A stretch of DNA of 64,000 bases. Origin: Demequina silvatica. GTDB taxonomy: Bacteria; Actinomycetota; Actinomycetes; Actinomycetales; Demequinaceae. The stretch lies in the NCBI RefSeq assembly GCF_000971215.1, contig NZ_BBMA01000005.1, forward strand, positions 246,842 through 310,841, given 5' to 3'. The position numbers were made by a program, and so were the translations under genes. Below are positions 1 through 10,829 of the stretch, one piece after another. Each line of letters begins with the position of its first letter. Within the stretch, counting starts at the first letter, position 1. Below the pieces are notes generated by a model. It searched no databases, was not told where the DNA came from, and saw only the letters and a program-made list of their open reading frames with translations.

Positions 1-527
1 AGGTACCGGATCGGGAGTCCGACCCTCGCCCGGCGTCGCACGTCGGTCGACGATATCGCCAGAGCGGGGGCCTCCACCAGGATATGTGGCCATTCCGACT
101 CCTCCAACGAATGACCGGGGCGTGTCACTCCCACGAAGGTCGCGAGGCCCGCCAGACGGTCCGCGTCCTTCCATTCGTCGAGCCGCGCGAGGGCGTCCGC
201 GCCGGTGATGAAGAACAGCTCCGCGTCGGGCCGCTGCGCGCGAAGATCGGTGAGGGTGTCGACCGTGTAGGTCACTCCCCCGCGCTCGATGTCGACGGGC
301 GACACCCCGAAGCGCTCGTCCTCGGCGGCGGCGAGCTCGCACATCGCGAGCCGGTGCTCCGGGGTCGCCGTGTCCACGCCTTGCTTGAAGGGCTGGGAGT
401 TCGCGGGGGTCAGCAGGACCTGGTCGAGCCCCAGCCGCGCGCACACCTCGGACGCCGCCGCGAGGTGGCCCAGGTGGATCGGGTCGAACGTGCCTCCCAG
501 CACGCCTACGCGGGCGAGGCTGCCCAC
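1..527 (-). CDS. nadD: Nicotinate-nucleotide adenylyltransferase, 3' end cut by window edge
   Basis: Transfers AMP from ATP to nicotinate mononucleotide in cytoplasmic NAD synthesis. The reading frame is open to base 1, so the last part of the protein is missing; about 175 codons are visible. The nucleotidyltransferase motif GGTFDPIHLGHL lies at residues 10-21 and the ISSTDVRRR motif near the visible C-terminus, both standard for NadD. The GTG start at 527 is chosen because it sits one base after the stop of the upstream 48-aa gene, suggesting translational coupling; no strong ribosome binding site is seen. Gene order proA - small ORF - nadD is usual in Actinobacteria. Confidence 0.93.
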   Translation of the reverse strand, partial: MGSLARVGVLGGTFDPIHLGHLAAASEVCARLGLDQVLLTPANSQPFKQGVDTATPEHRLAMCELAAAEDERFGVSPVDIERGGVTYTVDTLTDLRAQRPDAELFFITGADALARLDEWKDADRLAGLATFVGVTRPGHSLEESEWPHILVEAPALAISSTDVRRRARVGLPIRY

Positions 528-528
528 G

Positions 529-675
529 TCAGTGGCGCGTGCCGACGCTCCGGAACGCGTACGTCACGAACAGCAGGGCCATCAGGCCGGTGAAGGCGAG
601 CAGGCCGAACGCCTCGGCCGGGATGGGCAGCTCGTTGACGACGTGCGACGTGGTCTCGACGGCCTCGGTGTACAT
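529..675 (-). CDS. 48-aa single-span membrane protein
   Basis: This short gene encodes a hydrophilic N-terminus (MYTEAVETTSHVVNELPIPA) followed by one membrane span (about residues 22-40, FGLLAFTGLMALLFVTYAF) and a basic tail. An AGGAGGAG ribosome binding site lies 8 bases before the ATG. Its stop is one base from the nadD GTG, so the two are probably translated together. Small proteins at this position, between proA and nadD, are common in actinobacterial genomes, but no function is known to me. Confidence 0.8.
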   Translation of the reverse strand: MYTEAVETTSHVVNELPIPAEAFGLLAFTGLMALLFVTYAFRSVGTRH

Positions 676-722
676 GGGGGACTCCTCCTGTTGTCTCCCG
701 CGATTATGGCACCTTCGCGGGG

Positions 723-732
723 GGACGATGCG
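723..732 (+). repeat. GGACGATGCG dispersed motif, after proA stop
   Basis: Exact copy in the gap between proA and the 48-aa gene. Read on the proA sense strand it is CGCATCGTCC, starting about 10 bases after the proA stop codon. Confidence 0.85.
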
Positions 733-741
733 CGGGCCGGG

Positions 742-2025
742 TCAGCCGCGGATGTGGCCCTCGCCGTAGGCGACCCAGGTGGTGGTGGTGAGCTCGCCCA
801 GGCCCATGGGGCCGCGCGCGTGGAGCTTCTGCGTCGAGATGCCGATCTCCGCGCCCAGCCCGAACTCGCCGCCGTCCGTGAAGCGGGTCGACGCGTTGAC
901 CATGACCGCCGCCGAGTCGATGTGGGCCACGAAGTGCTGGGCGGCGTCGATGTCGTTGGTGACGATCGCCTCGGTGTGGCCGGTGCTGTACCGGGCGATG
1001 TGCTGGATCGCCTCGTCGATGCTGTCGACCACCTTGATCGCGAGGTCGAGCGACAGGTACTCGGTGGCCCAGTCCTCCTCCGTGGCGGCCACGGTGGGGA
1101 CGTTCGCGGGCGCGAGGTCCGCAGCCGCGTCGTCCGCGTGCAGGGTGACGCCGGCCTGGTGGAGCTGCTCGAGGATCACCGGCAGGTTGTCGGCCGCGTC
1201 CTTGTGGACCAGCAGCGTCTCCGCGGCGTTGCACACGCCCACCCGGTGGGTCTTGGAGTTGAGCACGATGTCGACCGAGCGGTCGAGCGGCGCCGAGGCG
1301 TCGAGGTAGACGTGGCAGTTGCCCTCGCCGGTCTCGATCGCAGGGACGGTGGACTCGCGCACCACGGTCTGGATGAGGTCGCGTCCGCCGCGCGGCACCA
1401 GCACGTCCACCAGGCCGCGGGCGTTCATCAGCACGCGGGCGCCCTCGCGGCCGTACGCGTCGATGGACTGGACCGCGTCGCGCGGCAGGCCCACGGTCTC
1501 GAGCGCGTCCTGGAGCACGGCGACGATCACCTCGTTGGAGCGCGCGGCCGCGCTGCCGCCGCGCAGCACGGCGGCGTTGCCCGACTTGAGCGACAGTCCC
1601 GCGGCGTCGACGGTGACGTTGGGTCGCGCCTCGTAGATCATGCCGACCACGCCCATGGGCACGGCCTTCTGGATGAGGCGGATGCCGTTGGGGAGGGTCG
1701 ATCCGCGCTTGACCTCGCCCACCGGATCCGGGAGGGTCGCGACGTAGCGCAGCGCCTCCGCGATCTTCTCGATGCGGCCCTGGTCGAGCGCGAGGCGGTC
1801 GAGGAGGCCGGGGCTCATGTCGTTGGCGCGGCCGCGCTCGAGGTCCTTGGCGTTGGCCTCGACGATGCGCGCGCCCTGGGCGACCAGGGCGTCGGCCATC
1901 GCGTGGAGAGCGTCGTTCTTCACGGTGGTGGTGGCGGTCGCCAGCGCGCGCGAGGCGAGCTTGGCGCGGCGGCACGCCTCGAGGACGGCCTGCTCGACAT
2001 CGGTGGGGATCGCGGTCTCGGTCAT
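742..2025 (-). CDS. proA: Glutamate-5-semialdehyde dehydrogenase (gamma-glutamyl phosphate reductase)
   Basis: NADPH-dependent reduction of gamma-glutamyl phosphate to glutamate-5-semialdehyde, the second step of proline synthesis. The 427-aa product has the family length; the aldehyde dehydrogenase cysteine is in [11 protein letters not shown] and the cofactor region includes [11 protein letters not shown]. The open frame extends further upstream, but the MTETAIP start at 2025 matches family N-termini; the upstream extension is GC-driven. It follows proB on the same strand after 185 bases that hold a large inverted repeat. Confidence 0.95.
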   Translation of the reverse strand: MTETAIPTDVEQAVLEACRRAKLASRALATATTTVKNDALHAMADALVAQGARIVEANAKDLERGRANDMSPGLLDRLALDQGRIEKIAEALRYVATLPDPVGEVKRGSTLPNGIRLIQKAVPMGVVGMIYEARPNVTVDAAGLSLKSGNAAVLRGGSAAARSNEVIVAVLQDALETVGLPRDAVQSIDAYGREGARVLMNARGLVDVLVPRGGRDLIQTVVRESTVPAIETGEGNCHVYLDASAPLDRSVDIVLNSKTHRVGVCNAAETLLVHKDAADNLPVILEQLHQAGVTLHADDAAADLAPANVPTVAATEEDWATEYLSLDLAIKVVDSIDEAIQHIARYSTGHTEAIVTNDIDAAQHFVAHIDSAAVMVNASTRFTDGGEFGLGAEIGISTQKLHARGPMGLGELTTTTWVAYGEGHIRG

Positions 2026-2099
2026 GACACTCGAGTCTAGGAGCCTCGCGGGTGCCTGCCCAGGGCGAGGTGGCACCTTCCCCGCCTCCCGGTTCGCTG

Positions 2100-2180
2100 C
2101 GCACGGTCCGAGCGGCGACGCGCCGCCGCCCGGGGACGATGCGCGGGTCCAGCCCCGCGTGTCGCGCGCCGGACCGTGCG
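2100..2180. repeat. Long inverted repeat between proB and proA enclosing a dispersed motif
   Basis: CGCACGGTCCG (2100-2110) is perfectly repeated inverted at 2170-2180, and weaker pairing continues outward on both sides to about 2080 and 2192. The 59-base loop contains an exact GGACGATGCG (2134-2143). It fills most of the proB-proA gap, so the transcript there could fold into a long hairpin that tunes proA relative to proB. The role is inferred. Confidence 0.6.
2134..2143 (+). repeat. GGACGATGCG dispersed motif, proB-proA gap
   Basis: Exact copy in the loop of the 2100-2180 inverted repeat, followed by CGGGTCC like many other copies. Confidence 0.85.
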
Positions 2181-2210
2181 GGGCGAAGCGGGGCGCAGTG
2201 GGCGCAGCGC

Positions 2211-3326
2211 TCAGAGCACCACGAGGTGGTCGATGTGGATGAGCTCGCGCGCGTACGCCTCGCCCAGCACCTCGCCGAGAGCCTCGGTGGACAGCCCCTT
2301 CATGCGGTCGGCCTCCTCCGAGGAGAACCCCGCGAAGCCGCGCGCCACCAGCGCGCCGTCCCGACCGACCAGGTCCACGGGCTCCCCCGCCTCGAAGTCG
2401 CCGCGGATCTCGATCACGCCCGCGGCGAGCAGCGACGCCTGCCGGCCCCGCAGCGCCCGCACCGCGCCGTCGTCGAGCACGATCCCGCCGCGCGTCTTCG
2501 CGGCGTCGGCCAGCCACTGCAGGCGCGTGGTCTCCGGCTTGCCCGTGGGGACGAACAGCGTGCCCACGTCCTCTCCCGCGACGGCGCGCGCCGCATCGTC
2601 CGCCGCCGCGAGCACCACGCGCACGCCGCTGTTGGTCGCGAGCGACGCGGCCTCGATCTTGGTGATCATGCCGCCCGTGCCCACGGCGGAGCCGCGGCGC
2701 GAGATGTCGATGCCGTGGAGGTCCTCAGGCGAGGCCACCTCGGCGATGCGCCGCGCGCCCGGGGTGTCGGGGGCGGCGGTGTACAGCGCGTCGACGTCGG
2801 TGAGCAGCACCAGCGCGTCGGCCCGCACGGCGGTGGCGACCAGGGCCGCGAGGCGGTCGTTGTCGCCGAACCGGATCTCGTCGGTCGCGACCGTGTCGTT
2901 CTCGTTGATGATGGGCACCACGCCGAGGCTCAGGAGCGACTCGAGGGCGCGGCGCGCGTTGCCGTAGTGGGCGCGGCGGACCATGTCGTCCGCGGTGAGG
3001 AGCACCTGGCCCACGGTGAGCCCGTAGCGCGCGAACGCCACGGTGTAGGCGTGGATGAGCTTGCCCTGACCCACCGAGGCGGCGGCCTGCTGCAGCTCGA
3101 GGTTGGTGGGGCGCGACTCGAGGCCCAGCGGCCCGATGCCGGCGGCGATCGAGCCGGACGTGACCAGCAGCACCTCGCGCCCGTCGGTACGCGCGGAGCC
3201 CAGCGCGTCGACCAACGCGCCCAGGCGCGCCTCGTCGAGCTGGCCGCCGGGGCCCGTGAGCGACGACGACCCGACCTTGACGACGATGCGCCGTGCCTGC
3301 GACACCGCCGCGCGCGCCTCGCTCAC
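2211..3326 (-). CDS. proB: Glutamate 5-kinase
   Basis: Phosphorylates glutamate with ATP as the first and feedback-controlled step of proline synthesis. The 371-aa product has the amino-acid-kinase fold at the N-terminus ([14 protein letters not shown] near residue 15, [17 protein letters not shown] in the middle) and a C-terminal PUA domain from about residue 280, as in full-length bacterial ProB. The start is GTG with GGAGG 4 bases upstream. It follows obg after 34 bases, so obg-proB-proA is probably one transcript from the rplU promoter. Confidence 0.95.
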   Translation of the reverse strand: MSEARAAVSQARRIVVKVGSSSLTGPGGQLDEARLGALVDALGSARTDGREVLLVTSGSIAAGIGPLGLESRPTNLELQQAAASVGQGKLIHAYTVAFARYGLTVGQVLLTADDMVRRAHYGNARRALESLLSLGVVPIINENDTVATDEIRFGDNDRLAALVATAVRADALVLLTDVDALYTAAPDTPGARRIAEVASPEDLHGIDISRRGSAVGTGGMITKIEAASLATNSGVRVVLAAADDAARAVAGEDVGTLFVPTGKPETTRLQWLADAAKTRGGIVLDDGAVRALRGRQASLLAAGVIEIRGDFEAGEPVDLVGRDGALVARGFAGFSSEEADRMKGLSTEALGEVLGEAYARELIHIDHLVVL

Positions 3327-3360
3327 GTGACCTCCCCGGGGTTGGATACCTGGGTGAAGG

Positions 3361-4887
3361 CTACTCGTCGTCCTGGGAGGGATCGGTCCAGTGACCGGCG
3401 TCGCGCTCGGTCCACAGCTCCTTGCGGGCCTCGGCGCGGGCGTCCATGCGCTCCTTGAACTGCTCGCGCTTCTCGGCGCGCGTGGCGCGGTGGTGACGCT
3501 CGTGCTGCTCGATGCGCAGGTCCGAGCCGCGCTGGCCCAGCAGCTCGGCGCCCGCCATCATGGTGGGCTCCCAGTCGAACATGATGCCGCCCTGACGCGG
3601 ACCGATCACGACCTCGCAGCCGGGGGTCGCGCCGGCCTTGAACAGCGCCTCCTCGACGCCGGCCTTCGCGAGCCGGTCGGCGAGGTAGCCGACGGCCTCG
3701 TCGTTGGCGAAGTTGGTCTGCTTGACCCAGCGCTCCACCTTGGCGCCGCGCACCTGGTAGTAGTCCTCGGCGCCGTCGCGCACATGGGTGACGGTGAAGC
3801 CCGAGTCGTCGACCGACTTGGGCCGGATGACCACGGGTGCCTTCTCCAGCACCGGCACCTTGGCGCGCTCCTCCTCGACCATCTTCGCCAGCGCGAAGCC
3901 GAGCTCGCGCAGGCCCTCGTGGCTGACGGCGCTCACCTCGAAGATCGGCATCCCGCGCTCCTCGAGCTCGGGCCGCACGATCTCGGCGAGGTCCTTGCCG
4001 TCGGGGATGTCGATCTTGTTGAGGATCACGATCTGGGGGCGCTCGGCGAGCGGCACGCCGCTGATCGCCTCGTCGCCCGAGTACGCGCGCAGCTCCTTGG
4101 AGATGATGTCGAGGTCGCGCAGCGGGTCACGGTCGGTCTCGAGCGTCGCGGTGTCGAGCACGTGCGCGATCACGGAGCAGCGCTCGATGTGGCGCAGGAA
4201 GTCGTGACCCAGGCCCCTGCCCTCGGACGCGCCCTCGATGAGGCCGGGGACGTCCGCGATGGTGAACTTGGTGCCGCCGGCCTCGACCACGCCCAGGTTG
4301 GGGACCAGCGTGGTGAACGGGTAGTCGGCGATCTTGGGGCGCACGCGGCTCATCGCGGCGATGATCGAGGACTTGCCGGCGGACGGGAAGCCCACCAGCG
4401 CGACGTCCGCGATGGACTTGAGCTCGAGGATCACGGACGCCTCGCCGCCCGGCTCGCCGAGCAGCGCGAAGCCGGGGGCCTTGCGCTTCTGGGTCGCGAG
4501 CGCGGCGTTGCCCAGGCCGCCGCGGCCGCCCTGCGCGATGACGAACTCGGCGCCCTCGCCCACCAGGTCGGCGAGGAACTCGCCCTCGCGCGTCTTGACG
4601 ATGGTGCCGTTCGGCACGCCCAGGCGCAGGTCGGCGGCGTTGGCGCCGTGACGCATGTCGCCCGCGCCCTGCCTGCCGTTCTCGGCGGTGCGGTGGGGCG
4701 CGTGGTGGTAGTCGAGCAGCGTGGTGACCTGCGGGTCCACCACGAGGATGACCGAACCGCCGCGGCCTCCGTTGCCGCCGTCGGGGCCGCCGAGCGGCTT
4801 GAACTTCTCGCGGTGCACGGAGGCGACGCCGTGGCCACCGTTGCCCGCCGTGACGTGCAGGGTCACGCGGTCGACGAACGATGCCAT
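3361..4887 (-). CDS. obg: GTPase Obg/CgtA
   Basis: Essential ribosome-associated GTPase involved in 50S maturation and growth control. The 508-aa product shows the glycine-rich Obg fold (residues 1-160, [14 protein letters not shown]), the G domain with P-loop GFPSAGKSS, switch/G3 DVPGLIEGA and G4 NKID, then an OCT domain (about 350-430) and a charged C-terminal tail rich in Arg, Glu and Asp. An AGGAGGCACCC element precedes the ATG. It lies downstream of rplU-rpmA, the universal arrangement, but separated from rpmA by 133 bases with two hairpins. Confidence 0.96.
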   Translation of the reverse strand: MASFVDRVTLHVTAGNGGHGVASVHREKFKPLGGPDGGNGGRGGSVILVVDPQVTTLLDYHHAPHRTAENGRQGAGDMRHGANAADLRLGVPNGTIVKTREGEFLADLVGEGAEFVIAQGGRGGLGNAALATQKRKAPGFALLGEPGGEASVILELKSIADVALVGFPSAGKSSIIAAMSRVRPKIADYPFTTLVPNLGVVEAGGTKFTIADVPGLIEGASEGRGLGHDFLRHIERCSVIAHVLDTATLETDRDPLRDLDIISKELRAYSGDEAISGVPLAERPQIVILNKIDIPDGKDLAEIVRPELEERGMPIFEVSAVSHEGLRELGFALAKMVEEERAKVPVLEKAPVVIRPKSVDDSGFTVTHVRDGAEDYYQVRGAKVERWVKQTNFANDEAVGYLADRLAKAGVEEALFKAGATPGCEVVIGPRQGGIMFDWEPTMMAGAELLGQRGSDLRIEQHERHHRATRAEKREQFKERMDARAEARKELWTERDAGHWTDPSQDDE

Positions 4888-4913
4888 GGGTGCCTCCTGG
4901 TGGCGGCCGGGAC

Positions 4914-4948
4914 GGACGATGCGCGGGGAGGTCTCCCCCGCATCGTCC
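4914..4948. repeat. Inverted pair of GGACGATGCG motifs forming a hairpin between rpmA and obg
   Basis: A forward copy (4914-4923) and a reverse copy (4939-4948) face each other. With the CGGGGAG / CTCCCCC bases between them they form a stem of about 16 bp with one bulge and almost no loop. This is the strongest palindrome in the rpmA-obg gap. It could act as an RNA hairpin or as a two-site protein target. Confidence 0.8.
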
Positions 4949-4962
4949 CCAGCCTAGATATG

Positions 4963-4998
4963 AGTCAGGGGCGTCGCCTTGCGGCGCCGCCCCTGACT
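4963..4998 (-). terminator. Stem-loop after rpmA, possible partial terminator
   Basis: AGTCAGGGGCG (4963-4973) pairs perfectly with CGCCCCTGACT (4988-4998), 22 bases after the rpmA stop. There is no T-run on the minus-strand side, so it may be a processing or partial termination site that lets some transcripts continue into obg. Confidence 0.5.
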
Positions 4999-5020
4999 GG
5001 AAAAGCTTGTGTGCGAGTGC

Positions 5021-5272
5021 TTACGCCTCGACGATGTCGATCACGCGACGGCCACGACGCTGACCGAACTGGACCGAACCGGCGGCCAGCGCGAACAGGG
5101 TGTCGTCCTTGCCGCGGCCGACGTTGTTGCCCGGGTGGAAGTGGGTGCCACGCTGGCGGACGATGATCTCGCCCGCGTTGACGACCTCGCCGCCGAAGCG
5201 CTTCACGCCCAGGTACTGGGGGTTCGAGTCGCGACCGTTGCGCGAGGAGCTCGCGCCCTTCTTGTGTGCCAT
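5021..5272 (-). CDS. rpmA: 50S ribosomal protein L27
   Basis: Ribosomal protein at the peptidyl-transferase end of the tRNA path. The 83-aa sequence starts [16 protein letters not shown], so it has no cleavable N-terminal extension of the Firmicutes type, and contains the family core [11 protein letters not shown]. It follows rplU by 14 bases, with a GAGG ribosome binding site (plus-strand cctc at 5280-5283) 7 bases before the ATG. Confidence 0.98.
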   Translation of the reverse strand: MAHKKGASSSRNGRDSNPQYLGVKRFGGEVVNAGEIIVRQRGTHFHPGNNVGRGKDDTLFALAAGSVQFGQRRGRRVIDIVEA

Positions 5273-5286
5273 GAGTGTCTCCTCGC

Positions 5287-5595
5287 TTACTTGATGCCGG
5301 TGACCTTGAGGCGCGTCAGGTCCTGACGGTGACCGATGCGCTTCTTGTAACCAGTCTTGTTCTTGTACTTGAGGATGGTGATCTTCGGGCCGCGCTCGTC
5401 GCGCACGACCTCGGCGGTCACCTTCACCTTGGAGAGCGCCTTCGCGTCGGAGGTGACCTTGTCACCGTCGACGAGCAGCACCGGAGCGAGCTCGACGGTC
5501 GAACCGGCGTCTGCCTTCAGACGGTCGACCACGACGATGTCGCCAACGGAGACCTTCTCCTGGCGGCCACCGGCCTTCACAATCGCGTACACCAT
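5287..5595 (-). CDS. rplU: 50S ribosomal protein L21
   Basis: Binds 23S rRNA; first gene of the rplU-rpmA-obg operon. The 102-aa product begins [19 protein letters not shown] and ends with the conserved [18 protein letters not shown], the full family length. A GAGG element lies about 8 bases before the ATG, and a clear promoter lies about 115-145 bases upstream. Confidence 0.98.
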   Translation of the reverse strand: MVYAIVKAGGRQEKVSVGDIVVVDRLKADAGSTVELAPVLLVDGDKVTSDAKALSKVKVTAEVVRDERGPKITILKYKNKTGYKKRIGHRQDLTRLKVTGIK

Positions 5596-5708
5596 GATTT
5601 TTCCTCGTGAAACTCGTTGTTGTACCCCGCGAGGGGGTCAGATTCCTGCCGCAGCCGCTCCCGATGAGGGCGCAGGCAGGGCCTCAGCGCTTGGCGCGCC
5701 GACGTACA

Positions 5709-5738
5709 AATGTACCCGCTCGACCGGCCCGGGGTCAA
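5709..5738 (-). promoter_or_regulatory. Promoter of rplU-rpmA-obg
   Basis: On the minus strand TTGACC (5733-5738) and TACATT (5709-5714) are separated by 18 bases, a good sigma70-type pair. The implied 5' leader is about 105 bases long. Confidence 0.7.
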
Positions 5739-5889
5739 ACCGGGCGTGTCGCCCGCGACCGGGGTCGGGACGCCCCGTCCGACACTCCGGACGGATCTCA
5801 CCGCGACACCCCGAGGGAACGGGGTACCTGGAGGATTCTACCCCGCATGTCGGGATCGGATCGGTCGCCGGTGTCCCGGCGCCGGGAGG

Positions 5890-5899
5890 GGACGATGCG
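5890..5899 (+). repeat. GGACGATGCG dispersed motif, after SRPBCC-like gene
   Basis: Exact copy starting within 10-20 bases of the stop codon at 5909. The flank GCGGCCGGGTC, running into the stop, matches the arrangement after proA. Confidence 0.85.
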
Positions 5900-5908
5900 G
5901 CGGCCGGG

Positions 5909-6399
5909 TCAGGCGCGACCGCTCGCCGCGCGCGCCTCGACGGCGGCCGCCCAGCGGGTCATGGTCCGGTCGAGCGCGCGCTGCAGCGACCGCTCGGTGC
6001 GCGAGCGTGAGGCGCGCTGGATCCAGCGGCTGAGCCCGTCCTGCGCGGTGAGCTCGGCGCGCACCGTCCAGGCGACGCCGATCCTCCCGTCCTCGCCCGG
6101 CGCGTCCTCCACCACCGTCGTGACGGTCTGCCGGAGGTAGTCGCTGCTCACGGAGCGCGTCACCACCGGATCCGCGGACTCCAAGGTGCTGCTGAAGCGC
6201 TGCCGGAACGGTCCCGTGCGCGCGACCTGCGTCCACGTGTGCGGCATCCCGGGCGCGGACTCGACGACGTCCGCGAACTCGACGCCCATCGCCTCGCCCT
6301 GGAACGCCAGGTCGAGCTCCGCGGCGAGCACCTGGTCGCGAGACGCGTCGAGGCGCGCCGTGCGGCGCGCCTCGATCACGATCCAGCCGTCGGGGACGG

Positions 6400-6403
<4 letters not shown>
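5909..6403 (-). CDS. SRPBCC-like (possibly DUF2505) protein
   Basis: A 164-aa soluble protein whose N-terminal pattern (ARRTARLDASRDQVLAAELD, then alternating strands and a long C-terminal basic helix) resembles the Bet v1/SRPBCC fold of actinobacterial DUF2505 proteins; this is pattern-based and not certain. The GTG start overlaps the rne stop as GTGA, so translation is coupled to RNase E/G. No catalytic residues can be named. A link to RNA metabolism is suggested only by position. Confidence 0.6.
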
Positions 6404-8910
<2,507 letters not shown>

Positions 8911-9343
8911 CGCGGGTACCTCGAATCGGGACCCCCCACACGGGGTCCCGACCTCATCGTCGTTCGCGGCTCACGAATCGTGGCCACGGAAGTCTGCTGG
9001 TCGCGGCGGACAGCGGCGATCTCGAGCGCCCATCCCCGTTTTCTCCGCGTGCGGCCTGTAGACCTGCGGGATCTGGCGGGACTGGCAGCTACGTCCTCGC
9101 TGCGTCTGTCGCGCGGTGGGCACCCGGTGTGGCTGGGCGCCTGACCTACGGGCCATTGTGTCACAGGCGCCCAGGAAAGCGGGAAACCGCCGCCCGTGTC
9201 GGCTGACCGGGTTCCCGCCAGGGCGGGATCGACATCGCTGGTCCGCGGCCCATCGCAGACCTCCGCGGGACCAAGGTCCTGGTGCGCGAAATCGCGCCCA
9301 CGACTAGTTTTTCCCCTAAGAGAACACAGGAGGTCCCCGTCCC
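8911..9343. other. Divergent regulatory region between rne and cydA
   Basis: 433 bases without a supported gene. It contains the rne leader hairpin (8927-8950), two small palindromes on the cydA side (GGACC-AA-GGTCC at 9268-9279 and GCGCGA-AA-TCGCGC at 9284-9297) that could be operators for cyd control, and an AGGAGGT ribosome binding site before cydA. No clear consensus promoter was found for either gene. Confidence 0.5.
8927..8950 (-). promoter_or_regulatory. Hairpin in the rne leader next to the ribosome binding site
   Basis: CGGGACCCC and GGGGTCCCG form a perfect 9-bp stem with a 6-base loop, ending only a few bases upstream of the GAGG ribosome binding site of rne. Leader hairpins mediate autocontrol of RNase E in E. 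coli; a similar role here is inference. Confidence 0.5.
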
Positions 9344-10816
9344 ATGGAAGCTCTCGAGCTTGCACGGTGGCAGTTCGGTATCACCACCGTCTACCACTTC
9401 GTCCTAGTCCCGCTCACCATCGGCCTGTCGATGCTGGTCGCGATCATGCAGACCGCATGGGTGCGCACCGGCAACGAGAAGTGGCTGCGTCTCACCAAGT
9501 TCTACGGGAAGCTGCTGCTCATCAACTTCGCGCTCGGCGTCGCCACCGGCATCGTGCAGGAGTTCCAGTTCGGCATGAACTGGTCCGAGTACTCGCGCTT
9601 CGTGGGCGACGTCTTCGGCGCCCCGCTCGCGATGGAGGCCCTGCTCGCGTTCTTCCTCGAGTCGACGTTCCTGGGCCTGTGGATCTTCGGGTGGGACCGC
9701 CTGCCCAAGAAGGTCCACCTCGCCACCGTGTGGGCGTTCTCGATCGGCTCCCTGCTGTCGGCGTACTTCATCATCGCGGCCAACTCCTGGATGCAGCACC
9801 CGGTGGGTGCCGAGTACAACCCCGAGACCGGCCGCGCCGAGATGAACGACATCTGGGCGGTCCTCACCAACAACACCACCCTGGTCGCGTTCCCGCACGT
9901 CATCGCGACCGCGTTCCTGGTGGCAGGCACCTTCGTCGCGGGCATCGCGGTGTACTGGATGGTGCGCCGCCACCGTGAGGACCCCGCGCACAAGGACCTC
10001 GCGATGTACCGCACCGCCGCGCGCTTCGGCGCCGGCGTGATGATCCTCGCGGGTGTCGCCGTCATCATCACGGGCGACATCCAGGCCAAGCTCATGTTCC
10101 AGCAGCAGCCCATCAAGATGGCGGCCGCGGAGGGCCTCGTCGAGACCGAGCAGCCCGCACCGTTCTCGCTGCTCGCGATCGGCAACCTCGCGGGCGACGA
10201 CCCGTCCTCGGTCAAGCACATCCTCGAGATCCCCGGCCTCACCTCCTACCTCGCGACCGGCGACTGGAACGCCGAGGTCCCCGGGCTCGACGACCTGCAG
10301 GAGCAGTACGCGGAGCGCTATGGCGCGACCACGCCCGACGGCGAGGAGATCGAGTACCGCCCCAACCTCGCGGTCACGTACTGGACCTTCCGCCTCATGA
10401 TCGGCCTCGCGGCGTTCTCCGCGGCGCTTGCCCTCGCGGTGCTGTGGTTCACGCGCAAGAAGGGGGTGGTGACGCAGGGCTGGATGAAGACCCTCGCGCT
10501 CGTGTCGCTGCCCATGCCGTTCCTCGCGGCCAGCTTCGGCTGGATCTTCACGGAGATGGGCCGCCAGCCGTTCGTGGTGGCGCCCAACCCGACGGGATCG
10601 GACCAGGTCATGCTCATGACCCTGTTCGGCTACTCGACCTCCGTGAGCGCGGGCGAGGTGCTCACCTCCATGATCACGTTCACCCTGGTCTACGCGACGC
10701 TCGCCGTCTTCTGGTTCCGCCTCATGCAGCGATACGCGGTCGAGGGCGCCCCCGTGGTCGAGGAGCCGGTGGTCCGCAAGGACGACGACCAGTCCCCGCT
10801 GTCCTTCGCGTACTAA
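9344..10816 (+). CDS. cydA: Cytochrome bd oxidase subunit I
   Basis: Membrane subunit that carries hemes b558, b595 and d and oxidises quinol with O2 at high affinity. The 490-aa protein begins MEALELARWQFGITTVYHF, with the axial-ligand histidine in the first helix. The quinol loop lies near residues 255-330 and is short, and the conserved GWIFTEMGRQPF is present. A strong AGGAGGT site precedes the ATG. It is the first gene of cydABDC. Confidence 0.97.
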   Translation: MEALELARWQFGITTVYHFVLVPLTIGLSMLVAIMQTAWVRTGNEKWLRLTKFYGKLLLINFALGVATGIVQEFQFGMNWSEYSRFVGDVFGAPLAMEALLAFFLESTFLGLWIFGWDRLPKKVHLATVWAFSIGSLLSAYFIIAANSWMQHPVGAEYNPETGRAEMNDIWAVLTNNTTLVAFPHVIATAFLVAGTFVAGIAVYWMVRRHREDPAHKDLAMYRTAARFGAGVMILAGVAVIITGDIQAKLMFQQQPIKMAAAEGLVETEQPAPFSLLAIGNLAGDDPSSVKHILEIPGLTSYLATGDWNAEVPGLDDLQEQYAERYGATTPDGEEIEYRPNLAVTYWTFRLMIGLAAFSAALALAVLWFTRKKGVVTQGWMKTLALVSLPMPFLAASFGWIFTEMGRQPFVVAPNPTGSDQVMLMTLFGYSTSVSAGEVLTSMITFTLVYATLAVFWFRLMQRYAVEGAPVVEEPVVRKDDDQSPLSFAY

Positions 10817-10829
10817 GGAGTCCCCGCTC

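Larger units (their letters stand above)
5596..5908. other. Upstream region of the rplU operon
   Basis: This 313-base gap holds the rplU promoter (5709-5738), about 110 bases of leader, a partial match (5791-5808) to the roughly 90-bp repeat seen at 41557 and 50808, and one GGACGATGCG copy (5890). A second possible -10 on the minus strand (TAGAAT, around 5830) has no convincing -35. No coding sequence is supported. Confidence 0.6.

Noticed and set aside
289..5166. Long open frames antisense to proA, proB and obg (for example plus-strand frames of 400-590 codons)
   Set aside because: They mirror real genes in very GC-rich DNA, have no recognisable motifs, and the minus-strand genes show clear families and ribosome binding sites.
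9149..9165. TTGTGTCACA before cydA as a Rex or CRP site
   Set aside because: Half sites and spacing do not match either consensus.
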